64,000 nt of DNA, from assembly GCA_001910725.1 (NCBI GenBank), contig MJGA01000005.1, forward strand, positions 124,001 to 188,000. Reading direction: 5' to 3'. The notes beneath the pieces were generated by a model that saw only the letters and a program-made list of their open reading frames with translations, did not search any database and was not told the origin of the DNA. Positions 36,848 to 48,869 of this stretch are shown here, piece after piece (position 1 is the first letter of the stretch; every line of letters begins with the position of its first letter). The stretch comes from Phanerodontia chrysosporium (lineage: Eukaryota > Basidiomycota > Agaricomycetes > Polyporales > Phanerochaetaceae). A program made the translations under genes and the position numbers.

Positions 36848-39061
36848 ATGGCCAACGTGGCGACGATGGGTCCCCCTCCATCTCCTAAAGAACCCCGACG
36901 CTCAGGGCGACGCTCTGTGCCCGCCGCATCCAGTAGCAAGTCCCCTACCGGCTCGCCCACCACCGAGAACGCCCCCAAACCACAGGGCAGCACACAGAGA
37001 CCACCGTTGCCATCGTCGAGCAGCTCAGGGCGAAGCAAGCGCACGAAGAACGAAGACGTTGAGGAGAGCCTCGACGATGTCCACCGGAACGGTGTCAACG
37101 GCACCGCCAACGGCCGAACGAAGCGCAAGGGTAAGGAGAAGGAGAAGGGCTCGCTCAGCATCGACATTCCCGTCGATGAAGACCACCCCAAGGCAGGCTC
37201 ATCGACAACGGGTGCAGATGCACAGGAGGAGGAAGAGGAGGAAGCAGGGGTGACACGATGTATCTGCCAGGAACTAGGTGCGTGGTGGTGTCGCGCTCAT
37301 ATCTAAACGATTGGGAGGCTGACTCGACGCTTCTACTGCCTCAAGGCATCGACGAGTCCGAAACGTCTGAATTCATGGCTGAATGTGATGGCTGTCACGC
37401 TTGGCAGCATGGTAGCTGCATGGGCTTCGAGTCCCCTGAAGCCATGCCCCAACTCTATTTTTGTGAAAAGTGCAGACCAGAGCTCTATCCCGACCTGCTG
37501 AGGTGTGCATGTCATCCTCCGTCCACCTCCATCACCGTCCTCACTCTCGTATGCCTTCCAGAAAGCATGGTAAGCGTGCGCGCGGGAACTCGATCGCTTC
37601 TCACGTCAACAACTCGCGCAACTCGCGATCTCATTCTCCGACATATCTCATAAAACAACCTCCTAAGCGACGGAATACCATGAACAGTAGGGACGCCGCG
37701 TACGAACAGGAGATGCAGGCCATCATCGAGGCGACAGCAGCGGAGGCGGCGGCGGCAGAGGCGTCAAGGGACGGATCAGGGCGTGACCCACTAGTAACGT
37801 CGCCGGCTGCGATGAACGGATTGGACACAAAACCTGGCGATATCATACCTGACCCTGAACCAGAGATCGTCAGCGCACGGCGGAAGAGGAAGAGGACGGA
37901 AGATGAAAGGTGCGCCCCCCTCCTTTGTATGGACTCTGCAGTACGCTGACGCTGCGCACGCGTCTGTAGCACGTCTACGAAACGCGCGCGGTCCGCGTCG
38001 ATAGTATCAGACCGAACACACGCGACAAACCCCCATCCGGAAGCGTCCCCCGTGGTGACGACGAAGCCACCGTTGCCGCCGCCGTCGACTGGAGGAACAT
38101 CGAACTCGTCGGCAACGAAGCCCGCGGTGCCGAAGCAACGACGGGGCGGGACGCGCAAAGCTCAGATACAAGACAACATGTCGGTCGACGGGGACGAAGG
38201 TGAGAATATCATGCCGGATATTGCGCAGGAGGATGACGTCACTCACGTGACCTGGACTGAACTTAGCGACAGCGGGTCGGCGACAAGGCAAGAAAGGTTC
38301 GTACGCATTTTGATGTCCGGGGTTTATGCATGTCTTCTCACCACCGTCGCGCAGCCGCAGAACACGGCACTCGTCGTGCCCAGGCGAACGGCCTCAACGG
38401 CCACGCCCAAGCGACACATCAGCACAACGCCGCCGCCTCGCGTGCATACCACAATTCCCACGCGTACGCCGTCTCCCAACAGCCACTCTTCACATCCTGG
38501 AACCTCCCAGACTACCTCGCGCACCTCGAGCCCATGCTGCCGTCAGACGTACCGCGACCACTCGAGGTCCGCGGCTTTGGTGCGGCAGCCAACGGCGCCG
38601 ACGCTGGCGATCGCACGACGACCGAGCGCGGGGTCAAGGTCAAGTGGCCGGGCAAGCGGATGAGCGTCGTCGACATGAACAAACGTGTGCGCGCGCTAGT
38701 CGAGTGGGTGGGGCGAGAGCAGGCGAATGCAGCTGAACGGAACCGGCGGAGGGAGGCGGTGGAGAAGGCCCTCAAAGAGGCCCGTGCTCGCCAAGAGGCG
38801 CTCGGCTCCGTAGAACCGATCTCAGGCAAGGACAGCAACGCGACCTCGCCAGACGCCGACGCAGTGCCTGCGGACCCACCGCCAGACGCCGCCCAGGCCA
38901 GAGCCACGTCAGGCCTCGTCCTCGACGGCCTCGGTCCAGAGTCCGGCCTCGAGACGATGAAGCAGATGGAGGAGCTCATGGAGGAGCTCATCACCTTTCA
39001 GGAGCGGTTCGGGCCAGGTGTCAAGGTGAAGGAGAGGGAGCGGAGGACAGCGGCTTCATGA
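36848..39061 (+). CDS. PHD-finger protein, Cti6-like (Rpd3L histone deacetylase complex)
   Basis: A nuclear chromatin protein with one PHD finger, which in this family reads the modification state of histone H3. The Ser/Pro-rich, basic N-terminus (RRSGRRSVPAASSSKSP) leads to an acidic run (EEEEEEAGVTR). The PHD finger then spans an intron: CICQELG, then FMAECDGCHAWQHGSCMGFE and LYFCEKCRPELYPD, with the full Cys4-His-Cys3 set. The middle is disordered with nuclear-signal-like RRKRKRTED. The C-terminal part, SWNLPDYLAHLEPMLPSDVP, is conserved among Cti6 relatives, and it ends with a coiled coil (MKQMEELMEELITFQERFG). The ATG at 36848 was chosen; a Val codon upstream is not a start. The assignment to the Rpd3L complex is by family. 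Confidence 0.8.
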
Positions 39062-39491
39062 CCCGGGGTACATTTCGCGGACTTTTCTCTTCTATCTTGC
39101 TTCCCTTCCCTCTTCTCTTTCTCTCTCTGTTGTACTCATTGGCTATCGGGATCTCACACACTCACGTCGTCTCAGGCAGTATTGTCGTCACTATGCTTAA
39201 TGCAGCTTTACTCATCTCTGTATTCCACCTCGCCTTATATCTCTCTTTATTCCTTCTTTCGTACAGACTTTCTATGGTGCTCTGTAGTGCTTAGTACTCG
39301 GTACAATAAACATCGCAACTCTGAGCCATGCGTCCGAGGACTCGATGGGTACGTAAGGTGTGGGCAACATACGCAGGTTTCCTTTTTCGTAACCGGAAGG
39401 TGAGTCACCGTTTGCCAAGTCGTGCTTTCTCTCCTTCCACAATCCCTGCTTTCTTTCCCTCCTAGTCTGGTTTCTGCTCTCTACCCCGCTC
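39062..39491. promoter_or_regulatory. Upstream region of ILV1
   Basis: The first half (39075-39150, 39230-39265) is an extreme pyrimidine tract, probably the 3' end of the Cti6-like gene; the stretch 39425-39490 is again CT-rich and leads up to the ILV1 ATG. No gene is seen. Confidence 0.5.
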
Positions 39492-41341
39492 ATGTCGGTT
39501 TCTGCTACCTTGGAATACTCCTCTCACGCCCCTGAGCCTATCACGTACCCACGGCTCGCCAAACACTTCCTCCTTCCGGATGGCACGCCGGACTACCTCA
39601 GGCTCATCCTGAACTCAAAAGTCTACGACTTCGTCAAGGAAACCCCACTCATTCGCTGCGAAAACCTCAGCACACGCCTGGGTAACGAAATCTGGTTGAA
39701 GCGCGAGGACCTGCAGGATGTCTTCAGCTTCAAGATCCGCGGGCGTACAACTTCATGGCCAACATCCCCAAGGATGAGCGATGGAAGGGCGTCGTGACAT
39801 GCAGTGCCGGTTAGTGTTGTGCGTATCCGTGCATGCCACCACCGCCCGTTCCTCACCGCGCCGGCGTGCTGCAGGCAACCACGCGCAGGGCGTCGCGCTC
39901 TCGGGCAGAAGCTCGGCATCCCGTGCACGATCGTCATGCCCAAGGGCACGCCCTCGATCAAGGTCCGCAACGTCTCGCGCCTCGGCGCGAAGGTCGTCCT
40001 GCATGGCAACGACTTTGACGAGGCCAAGACCGAGTGCGCGCGCCTCGCGGACGCGCACGGCCTCACCTTCGTCCCGCCGTACGACGACCCGCTCGTCATC
40101 GCCGGCCAGGGCACCTGCGGCATGGAGATCCTGAAGCAGATCCCCGAGGCGGAGGAGCTCGACGGTATCTTTGCTGCCATTGGCGGTGGGGGACTCGTCG
40201 CGGGCATTGCGGCGTACGTGAAGCGCATCGGCGATCCCAAGACGAAGATCATCGGTGTCGAGACGTTTGACGGAGATGCGATGGAACGCAGCTTGAAGAA
40301 GGGAGACAGAGTGACACTGCAGGAGGTCGGCCCCTTCAGCGACGGCACTGCGGTCAAAATCGTCGGTGCAGAGCCCTTCCGGCTGTGCAAACAGCTGGTC
40401 GATGGCGTTGTGAAGGTCGATACGGACGAGATTTGCGCGGCCATCAAGGATGTGTTCGAGGGTCAGTCAGTGCATATGTCACACGAGGGCATTGCTTATT
40501 TCCTACGTAGAGACAAGATCTATCACCGAGCCGCGGGCGCGCTCGCTCTGGCGGCCTGAAGCGATACATCACCCAAAATAACCTCATCGGCGCGAAGAAG
40601 CGCTTCGTCGCCATAGTCAGTGGCGCAAACATGAACTTTGACCGCCTGCGCTTCGTCGCAGAGCGCGCCGAGCTCGGTGAGGGCCGCGAGGCGCTGCTGA
40701 GCGTCGAGATCCCGGAGAAGCCAGGAAGCTTCTTTGCGCTGCACAGCGCGATCCACCCGCGCGCGACGACCGAGTTCATCTACCGGTACAACGACCCTGC
40801 GCTCGCGCAGATCTACATCTCGTTCAAGCTCGAGAGCACGCAGCGCGAAAAGGAGGTCGCGGACGTGCTCGCACAGCTCGAGAAGGGCGGCATGCGCGGC
40901 TTCGACATCAGCGACGACGAGCTGGCAAAGAGCCATGCGCGGTACATGGTCGGCGGCCGTAGTGACGTCCCGAACGAGAGGCTGTTCCGGTTTGGTATGT
41001 CGTCGTTACCCTGATGTCGACATGACTTTTCTGAGCATAGCCTGTTATAGAATTCCCTGAGCGGCCTGGTGCCTTGCGACGTTTCTTGGAAGGTATTCAC
41101 GTGGGCTCAGGGTGGAACATCTCGCTTTTCCACTACCGCAACCACGGTGCAGGTAAGCCGGAGCACGTCGTCCCTACGATCCATTTAGGCTTACGCAAAC
41201 CCAGACATTGGTAAGGTGCTCGCTGGTATTCAAGTACCACCGAACGATGCCGCCGACTTTGAAAAGTTCCTCCACAACCTCGGATACCCGTACGTAGAGG
41301 AGACAAATAACCCCGTGTACAAACGATACCTTAGAGGATAG
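39492..41341 (+). CDS. ILV1: Threonine deaminase (with apparent single-base frame breaks)
   Basis: The mitochondrial PLP enzyme that converts threonine to 2-oxobutanoate, the first step to isoleucine. The N-terminus ([16 protein letters not shown]) leads to [20 protein letters not shown] and DVFSFKIRG, which holds the PLP lysine. [18 protein letters not shown] is the phosphate-binding loop. The C-terminal third has two ACT-like regulatory domains ([34 protein letters not shown]), which bind isoleucine or valine in this family. The stop is at 41339-41341 after RYLRG. Four places lose frame by one base in G/C runs: about 39741 (between KIRG and AYNFM), 39903, 40531 and 40553. The same region therefore reads as several open pieces. 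Because the protein is otherwise perfect, I read these as base-calling gaps, not a dead gene. Confidence 0.9.
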
Positions 41342-41538
41342 TTCCGTCTCTATTCTCCGTGGTGTACGATAGTGCTGAAAATTGATGGTTGAGTTGCGGA
41401 CGGATTACTGTTGAGTGTTGCTAGGAAGCATTACGGGGTCTACATGATACTGCTAGCGAAGACAGAGGAAATAAAGACGGTGGGAAGGAAATACATCCGA
41501 AGGAGCTCACGTTGCACGGAAAACGAAAAGTCGCGACG

Positions 41539-43903
41539 TCAGACGTCAGCCAAAATCCCCACAATAATCTGCTTGACGGTTTTCCTCTCCTGGGCAGCGG
41601 CACCCTCGCCCGGCGCCGGCGGAGCGTCGCGCGCGGCAGGATGCATGATGCTCCCGAGGATCTCGTCCTCCGGGCCCGCGCGCACACGCAGGCGGTGCGA
41701 GACGACGCGCGGGAAGACACGGCCGACGTCGACCTCGCTCACGTCCCACACCTCGGGCGCAGGCGGCACCGGCGACAGCACGCTGCCCGCGGGCGCGAAG
41801 CTGTCGCGGCTCGCGAACGCCGCGTGCTGCACGCCGCGCACGCCGTCGCCGCCGCCATCGTCGGAGTCGCCGTCCGGCCCGTGGACGTGCAGCTCGACGC
41901 TGCGCACGCTCGCAGCCTTGCGCCGCCCCGCGCGCAGCTCGGCGCCGAGCCACGCGTCGGGGGCGGCGTCCCACGCGTGCGCGTCCTCCGTGCGCACCTC
42001 GTCCGCGTCGCTCGCGGAGCCCGAGCCCTCCGCGAGCTCGCGCTCGCGCTGCGCGCCGCGGGCGGCGCGGCGGCGACGGCGGCGACGAGCTCCGCGCCGA
42101 GGCTGTCGCCCGCGAGGACGCGGTGCGCACGCACGAGCGCGGCGGCCGCGCGGTGCGCGCGCAGCGTGAGCAGCCCGCCGTCGAGCTGCGGGTGGTGCCG
42201 CGCCGCGGCGAAGAGGTCCGCGAGGTACAGCGCGAGCGCGGGGTGCGTGGACGTGTATGCCTCGGGCGCCGCGTCGCTGCCGCCGCCGCCGCTGCCGTCG
42301 GGGGGCGCACGGGCGGCACGGGCGCGGCGCAGGCGCGCAGGCGCGCGAGCTCGCTGCCGTCGATGAGCGGCGCGGGTGGGGGGGACGCGCCGAGCGGGAG
42401 CGGCCGCAGGCGCGGCGAGGGCGAGACGGGCGGTGTGTCGTGCGGGTGCAGCGCGGCGAGCGGCGCGTGCGGGGACATGGACGTGAGGGAGGCCGAGAGC
42501 GGGGTGTGCACGGACGAGCGGTACGCGGTGTACGCCTGGCGCACCGCGGGTGCGACGGCGATGTCTGCGCTGAGCGCGAAGCGGTCGAGCTGCGCAGGGC
42601 ATGAGCGGGTGTGCGGCGCGCATGGGGAAAAAGGAGAGGCGCACCAGGGTCTCGAGGATCGCCGGCCGGTCGTGCGGGTCCAGCGGGCACACGTACACCA
42701 TGATAAAGTCCGGCGGGAGCTCGAGCGCGCCGTCCGGGCCTGCATCGGGGAGCGACGCCGACGGCGGGGTGTCGAGCGGCAGCCTGCGGCACTGCAGCGT
42801 GCGGAGGAGCAGCCGCTGTGCGGGGACCTCCACGTGCTCGAGGCCGGACACGACGACGGCCCTGGGCAGGCTGCCCGGCGCGGACGGCGCGGACGACGCG
42901 TCGCCGCTGCGGCGCACGCCCGCGGGCTCGGTCTGCATGCGCGGCGCGTGCGGGCGCATGCGCAGCGTCGACGCGGAGCTGCGCGGCACGCGCCGCGAGG
43001 ACGTGACGCTTGTGGCATCCGCCTGCGTGTCTGCGGTGCCCTCGCGCGAGTGGAGCGGCGTCGGGAGCGGCGAGGGCGTGCTAGAGGGCGTGAAGGACGG
43101 GACCGAGGACGGCACGGACGACGGGGCGAAGGTCGAGTCGGTCGGGCTCGTCGCGGGCAGTGTCGATGAGCGGCGGGCGTGGTGCCCGGCGCTGGTGCTC
43201 TTCCGCCCGCGGTGGTGTCGCGTGTCTGTGGACGAGGTGTGCCGGTGCTTCTCGCGGAGGAAGAGCCGCGCAGGAAGTCGAACGGGTGTTCGTCTGTGCC
43301 GGGCCCTTCGTGTGCTCTGCGCGGTACGGGCAGGTCGGGTTTCGCTCTGTATTTGTTGGTGGTGAAACCGAAGACAGTGGTTAATATCTGGGGTATTGAG
43401 GATGGTGTCAGCGGGTGCAGATGTACAGCCTTCAGGTGCAATATGTGGCTGTCTACTTCAAGACCTGTTCAAGAGTCGGGAACGGAGAAGAACTCAAGGT
43501 GCAACCGAAACAATGAGACGCGACATTGATAAATGGCCTGATTGCAGCCCAACGTTCCGCTCACCGCGGGGAGGTCACCCAGGGGCATGGAGACACGACG
43601 GAGCGACGTGCATGCCAGGCTGCTGTCATCTCGCACAGCGGCAGCAGCGGACAGCCTCGGAGCTAGAAAAGCAAGCGGGGGACTCACCATGGACGTGAGA
43701 TTGAGCACGAGGCCGACGTCTTCCGGGCTCGTGCGCAGGATGAGGTGCTGGCAGGCATCGTCGTCCGCGCCACCGGCGACGAGGCAGAGGAGGAGGGCCT
43801 GGAGGATGGCGGGCTCGAGCGGAAAGTCGGGGAGGGCGTCGCGGATGCGTGCGAGCGCTGTTGCAAAATAGGGTGGCGTCGGGGGACCGAGCGGGGGCAG
43901 CAT
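41539..43903 (-). CDS. Magnesium-chelatase-like AAA-type protein of fungi
   Basis: A protein resembling what is often annotated in fungi as 'magnesium chelatase'; the biochemical role is unknown, since fungi make no chlorophyll. Exon 1 starts at the ATG at 43903 (MLPPLGPPTPPYFATALARI) and carries ALLLCLVAGGADDDACQHLI and GLVLNLTS. A 290-nt intron joins it to ILTTVFGFTTNKYRAKPDLP. Later come SLPRAVVVSGLEHVEVPAQR, VYVCPLDPHDRPAILETL and LDRFALSADIAVAP, then THPALALYLADLFAAARHHP and LLTLRAHRAAAALVRAHRVL. The end is TVKQIIVGILADV. Three introns with GC-rich donors (about 42640-42586, 42312-42263 and one near 42030) explain the changes of frame. One change, near 43259-43275, needs a missing base. 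I see no clear Walker A motif. The gene is very GC-rich. Confidence 0.6.
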
Positions 43904-45447
43904 CAGTCGTCGCGCTGCTGTGCGCTGCTGTGTCCTGCGGTCATCTACGAGCTCGTGGCGAGTCTCCGTGGTTAGGTGTTGCGATTGCGACCCGCCCGGA
44001 ACAGGCGCTGGATCCATATGGCAGGTAGTTCTCACGCTGGCACGGGCTTCTGCAATTCATGTAGAACAAGCAACTCCATCCCGAGAATCGTCGCTTCTTC
44101 GCCTGCGCACGTTCCGCCTATCTACCGCGGCAAGGTTTCTGCCGCACGAGGAGCCCAGGATGATTTCGTTTCAGGGTGGGTCGTTGTGCTGATGATACCG
44201 AATGCAGCGCAGGCTGGCAAACAACTCCTCAGGCCATGCCAGCACCCATAGCTGCTTCACAACAGGGACAGTCTCCCCAGTCCCGCGACGGCGGCAAGAA
44301 GCTCCTTGAGAGCGCCGCCTCTGTTTGCGGAGGGTGCTGGTGATCGTGGCGCGCATTAGCTTGAACCTTGCTGCACAGCTCCCGCGCGGTACCGGTGGGG
44401 GTGATGCCACACTCGCAGAATATCGCGCGCACGTATGCTGACGAGCCACATCAGACATCACCAGGGTTCGTTGCTGCTGTCTGGGTCGTCAGCGCGGATA
44501 GTTGGTGACCGTACAGCCCGCAGGTGAGGAACGATGCGGAAGAGACCCAGAGACTTCCTTCTGGGCTCTGCGAAGCTGCGCATGAGAAGAGACAGCTGCT
44601 ACAGGCGTCCGTGCCAAAAGTCACGCTGGTAAGATGGTTCCTGGGCGCAGCCATGGCTGACCGCCTCTCTGCGCGGCAGCCAGAAGACTAAATCACCTGG
44701 CTCATCGCACCGCGCTGTCCGAGTGCACCCGGATCTCTGCTATACATGTGCAGTTCGTATGCCTTCATTTGGCGACGTGACATGGCGGAAGGGGCGTCCG
44801 TGGCAGAGGAAGTCAGCGGCATGGATGATCTGTGGGTCGAGGCGAGCCACGACAGCGGACGACTGAATAATGGTGAGCGGCCACAGCAGCGATGGATCAA
44901 CCTCGCCAGGTGGCTTGAGCGATCGGAGACCATCGATGGTGATGAGCCTCGCTCGTCCGCCGCGACATGGCTAATCTCAAATGATCCCAGCGCCACATAC
45001 GAGGCGTGCCTAGGAGACAAGACAGCACTTGCAGAGCACGATGGCATCAGGTGCCGATCAGGCCTAGGACGAGGCGCGCGCTCGCGGAAAGCGGTGCAGT
45101 GGGAAAGGGTCGCCTCGCGGAGAATCCTCTCGGGACACGCGTCCGCCGCTGTCGACATGGCGATGGGGCGAACCCAGCGCGGAGGAGAGGGGCCTGTTCT
45201 GATTCATTTCGCCTCTTTGCGGCAGGCAGCCAGGCAAGCCCGCCTGAACGGGAGCCGCACGCGCCCGCGGGGGCCCTGCGAGCGCTTGGGGGGCGAGCGC
45301 GGGCGAAGGGCCCGACGCCTGGGTGGGCACCTGAAATGCGCGCGTCCTCCCCCCTCCTCGAGCTTGATCCCTCGCCTGCTGCCCCCGCGAGCTTGCCCCC
45401 CGACCCCCAGCTGGACGCGCGCCGCGGGACCGCATGTACGCCGGTGC
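43904..45447. other. GC-rich intergenic or upstream region
   Basis: This 1.5-kb stretch lies between divergent genes. Several long frames exist because stops are rare in GC-rich DNA: a 156-codon minus frame at 44688-45158 and a plus frame that runs open from 44746 into the next gene. Neither has domain-like features, and their overlap on opposite strands argues that at most one is real. Both promoters should lie here. Confidence 0.35.
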
Positions 45448-48362
45448 ATGGCCCAGCCGCCCGCCGAGCCGCACGTCGACATCGTCGTCGACGACACCTC
45501 GCCCCTCGTCCTGTACACGCCCCCCGCAGACGGCACCGCTGCGCCCGCGGGCTGGGTGTCGCGCTGCGCCGCGCCCGGCCCCAGCACTGCGCAGTGCGTG
45601 GGCACCAGCCTGCATGTGACGTCTGCGGACGGCGCGGCGTTGTCCCTGCGCTGGAATGGTGAGTGCTTGTCCTGCGTCTTCCGCCTGGCTCTCTCTCTCT
45701 CCGCGCGATCGCTCCTCGATCGCGGACAGGCAGCCATGACCGCCGTGCATTCCGCCGGGCGAGGGTCTCCGCGCGCAAGCCTGCAAAAGCAGAGCGCACG
45801 GGGAACACGTGTGCGACGTCTCCGGGCCCGCGCGCCCTCGTCGGTCTGTCTCAGATGTGTGCGCCCCGCCCTGTCTCGGGAGCACCCTGCCCTCCGTGCG
45901 TCATGTTCGCGTGCGCCGCTAACACGAGCACACAGGCACCGCGGTCGCCCTCTACGGCTTCTTCCCGACCTCCGCGGCGGGCTTTCCCGCGTCCGTCTCG
46001 TACTCGGTCGCCCTCGACGGAACCGCGACGACAAACTACGCGTCCGCGCTCGCCCCGGACGCCGACCCTGCGAAGAGCATCCTCGCCGCGTTTGCGGATT
46101 TAACGGACGGCGAGCACTCCGTCCAGCTCACGCTCCACAGCTCTCCCACCCCCGGCGACCCGAGCGTATCCCTGCAGTTCGATCGGGCCGTCCTCACCGC
46201 CGGCTTGCCTCCCCAAGCGATGAAGCAGTGAGTGGCCGTTTTTGCGCATCAATATCGCCCCCTCGCGTTGCGCTGCCCCTATTTACGCTCCTGGTGATGA
46301 CATTTGTTGCCCCATCATTCTCCTCAAACATGGGAGACCGCAATCATGTTTTCTCCAGCTTTTGTACATGTCCCCCTGTTCGTGTGCTGACCGTTGCGAC
46401 CCAGGTCCTCGAATGTCACTTTGACGACCAGGATGCTCGACGACGAGGCCGTGTCTTTCCACGGGCAGTGGTCCTTTGCGTCCGACCTCCTACCCCGCCA
46501 GAACGCCTCGTTCCATACGAGCAACAACATCGGCGACCGGGCGTCTGTGGCATTCAACGGTGAGCTGCTCGCCGCGCCACCGGGACGTCCCCACGCTAAC
46601 ATCCTAAACCCAATGTTGCCGTCCGCCGTCTGATCGGGCTTCGCAGGTACATCAGTGACGCTCGCAGGGCTGACGACACCGCTTTCCGGCGCGTACAATA
46701 TATCACTCGACGGGGCCCCGCCGCAGACTTTCTCTGCACGCTCGCCGCACAACCTCTCCGCCCCACGCTCCTCTTCCTCGCCACGGGCCTCGATCCCACG
46801 ACGCTCCACACGCTCGACGTCGTCAACGCCGGCCCCCTCGACGGCGACGACGGTGCAGGCGCCCTCCTGATCATCGGCAGCGTGAATGTCACCACCGTGG
46901 CGACCAGCAACGGGTAAGCGCCTCCCTGTCGCCCCCGCCGTGCCGTGCCCGACGCTCACCGCGTGCCGCCCACAGCGCGCAACCAGCAGCAGCGATGGGC
47001 TCCTCGGCGGGCCTGCGCGCAGGCACGATCGCCGCGCTCGCGGTCGGCATCTTCGTCGCGGCGCTCGTGCTGCTCGTGCTGCTCGTGTGCTACGCCCGCC
47101 GCCGTCGCCGCGCGCGGCAGCGCAAGCAGAGCTTCCTCGTGAACCCGCGCGTGTCCGCGCGCCGCCTCTCGTTCCTGCGCCCGCGCCGCTCGCATGCCGG
47201 CGACGCCGAGAAGGGCCGTAAGGGCAGCCCGCGCGCCGCGCCGGAGCACGATATCCTGGACATCCGCAAGCTCGACGACGAGTACGAGGACGAGGACGTC
47301 CGCGAGGTGCCGGCGGCGCAAGGCGGCGTCGACGTGCGCGGCATGCGACACGCCTCGCAGAACTCGGACGGCAGCTTCTCCATCAGCCTCCCCGAACTCT
47401 CCGGCCAGGCGTACGCGCGCGTGCGCACAGACGGCGACTCGCCGTCCCCGACAGGCGGGCCTGCCGCCGCTTCTCTGTCGTGCACGCCCCCGCCGCCCCC
47501 AACGCTCCGCGCGTCCACCGCCGCGCCCGCCGCCTCCCCGACGTCGCCGCGCAGCCCCAGACCGCGTGGGCCCCGCGAGATGCGCTCGTCGACGCTCGGC
47601 GCCGCGCGCGAGGCCCCGCAGAGCATCCTCCTGAAGCCGCTCCAGCCGCTGTCCGCGCTGCCCGCCGCTTCCGACGGCGCGGGCGCGGGCGCAGGTGCGA
47701 GCGGCGCCCCCGCACTACTGCCGCCGCCGGACATCTCGCCGCTGCGCGTCAACTTCGAGGAGGGCCCGCCCGACGAGCGCGACGCGCGCCCGCGCCGCAA
47801 GTCCACGCCGCGCAGCGCCGCGTCGGGGCTCGCCCTCCCGCCGGCGCTCCGCCACGCGCTGCACCAGTGGGGCTTCCGCGCGCCCGCGGACGGCGCCGGG
47901 GAGGACACGGGCCGCGCCGTCCCGCGGTACTCGTTCCTCGACATGGACTCGTCCGCGTCGCAGTCGAGCGGGTCGCGCTCCGCGCGGCACTCGCACACGG
48001 CGTCGACGCGCGCGTCGTCGCGCTCGCGGCGCGGGAGCAGCGCAGGCGAGGCGGGCGGCGGGGACGCGCGCGCGCTCGCGCTCTCGATGACCGTCGCGGG
48101 CGGGCCGACGTCGAGCCACCCGTCGGCGTCGCCCGCGGTGTCGCTGCACGCGGTGCCGCTCCCGCCGCTGCGCGTGCCGCCGCCGCCGCCGCGGCCCGCT
48201 GGGGACGACGTCCCGCAGAGCGTGCACCCCGCGGACCTCGCGGAGCTCCTCCCGTCCCCGACCGAGTCGATCCCGATGACGGTGAGCGACATCCACTTCC
48301 GGTACTCGACGCAGTCGAGCGTGTCCGTCCTCGAGGCACGCGCGCCGCCGCCGCCGCGGTGA
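45448..48362 (+). CDS. Single-pass membrane protein with beta-rich ectodomain and disordered tail
   Basis: A type of protein frequent in mushrooms: an N-terminal extracellular beta-rich domain, one membrane helix and a long Ser/Pro/Arg-rich cytoplasmic tail; its function is unknown. The ectodomain, spliced from about five exons, reads LRWNGTAVALYGFFPTSAAG, SVSYSVALDGTAT, FADLTDGEHSVQLTLHSSPT and LLFLATGLDPTTLHTLDVVN. The membrane segment is TIAALAVGIFVAALVLLVLL, followed by the strongly basic RRRRRARQRKQSF that fixes the orientation. The tail (about 420 residues) is low-complexity with many Ser-Pro sites. No signal peptide is seen; the ATG at 45448 begins MAQPPAEPHVDIVVDDTSP. One C seems missing at 46761-46764, where the frame moves between HNLSAP and TLLFL. 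Confidence 0.7.
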
Positions 48363-48869
48363 CCGCCCCGCCGCAGGAGCCCCGGCCGTACATCGTGCAG
48401 CGGCTCATCGGCGCGCCGGATGCGGGCCCGGACCCGTCGACGCCGTACGGCACCTCGAGGGTCTCTGCGCCCGTGCCGTCGTCTTCGTCGAGCACGTTCT
48501 GGGGCGGCCGCCCGCGAAACACCGCGTCAGGACCGACGTTCTCGTCTTTCATGCCTACACGGGGAACATAGCCGTTCTGTGATCTCAAGAGTCTAATTTA
48601 TTACTGTTTGTTGTTGGTTTTACTTTGTCTTTTTGCTCCTCCCTCGACCCCTCCTGCCATGCATTGTAACAGTATGTATGCAATGCACTCCTGCACGGAC
48701 TGTTGTATGTGATACCCTGCATCTCAGAGTCCGTTACTATACCACGTCCCGCCGCACACATTCTTCGCCCGTGTCCTCCTTTTTGCATATACGCGTCCTG
48801 TGCAGCCTGTCTATAGAGTCTCCAATACACCCGAAAAGCCGCGCCCGCCCCCACGCGTGCACGTCTTCA
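48363..48869. other. Intergenic between convergent TM-protein and monooxygenase genes
   Basis: GC content falls abruptly near 48590. The stretch holds two 3' ends. A plus-strand frame with an ATG-like start at 48633 overlaps the monooxygenase and is a shadow. Nothing else is seen. Confidence 0.45.

Noticed and set aside
42123..43169. Long plus-strand frames opposite the magnesium-chelatase-like gene
   Set aside because: Arg/Gly/Ala-rich shadows of the GC-rich minus-strand gene with no domain.
44688..45158. 156-codon minus-strand frame starting with ATG
   Set aside because: It lies in a GC-rich region where stops are rare, overlaps an equally long plus-strand frame, and shows no domain or biased composition of a real protein.
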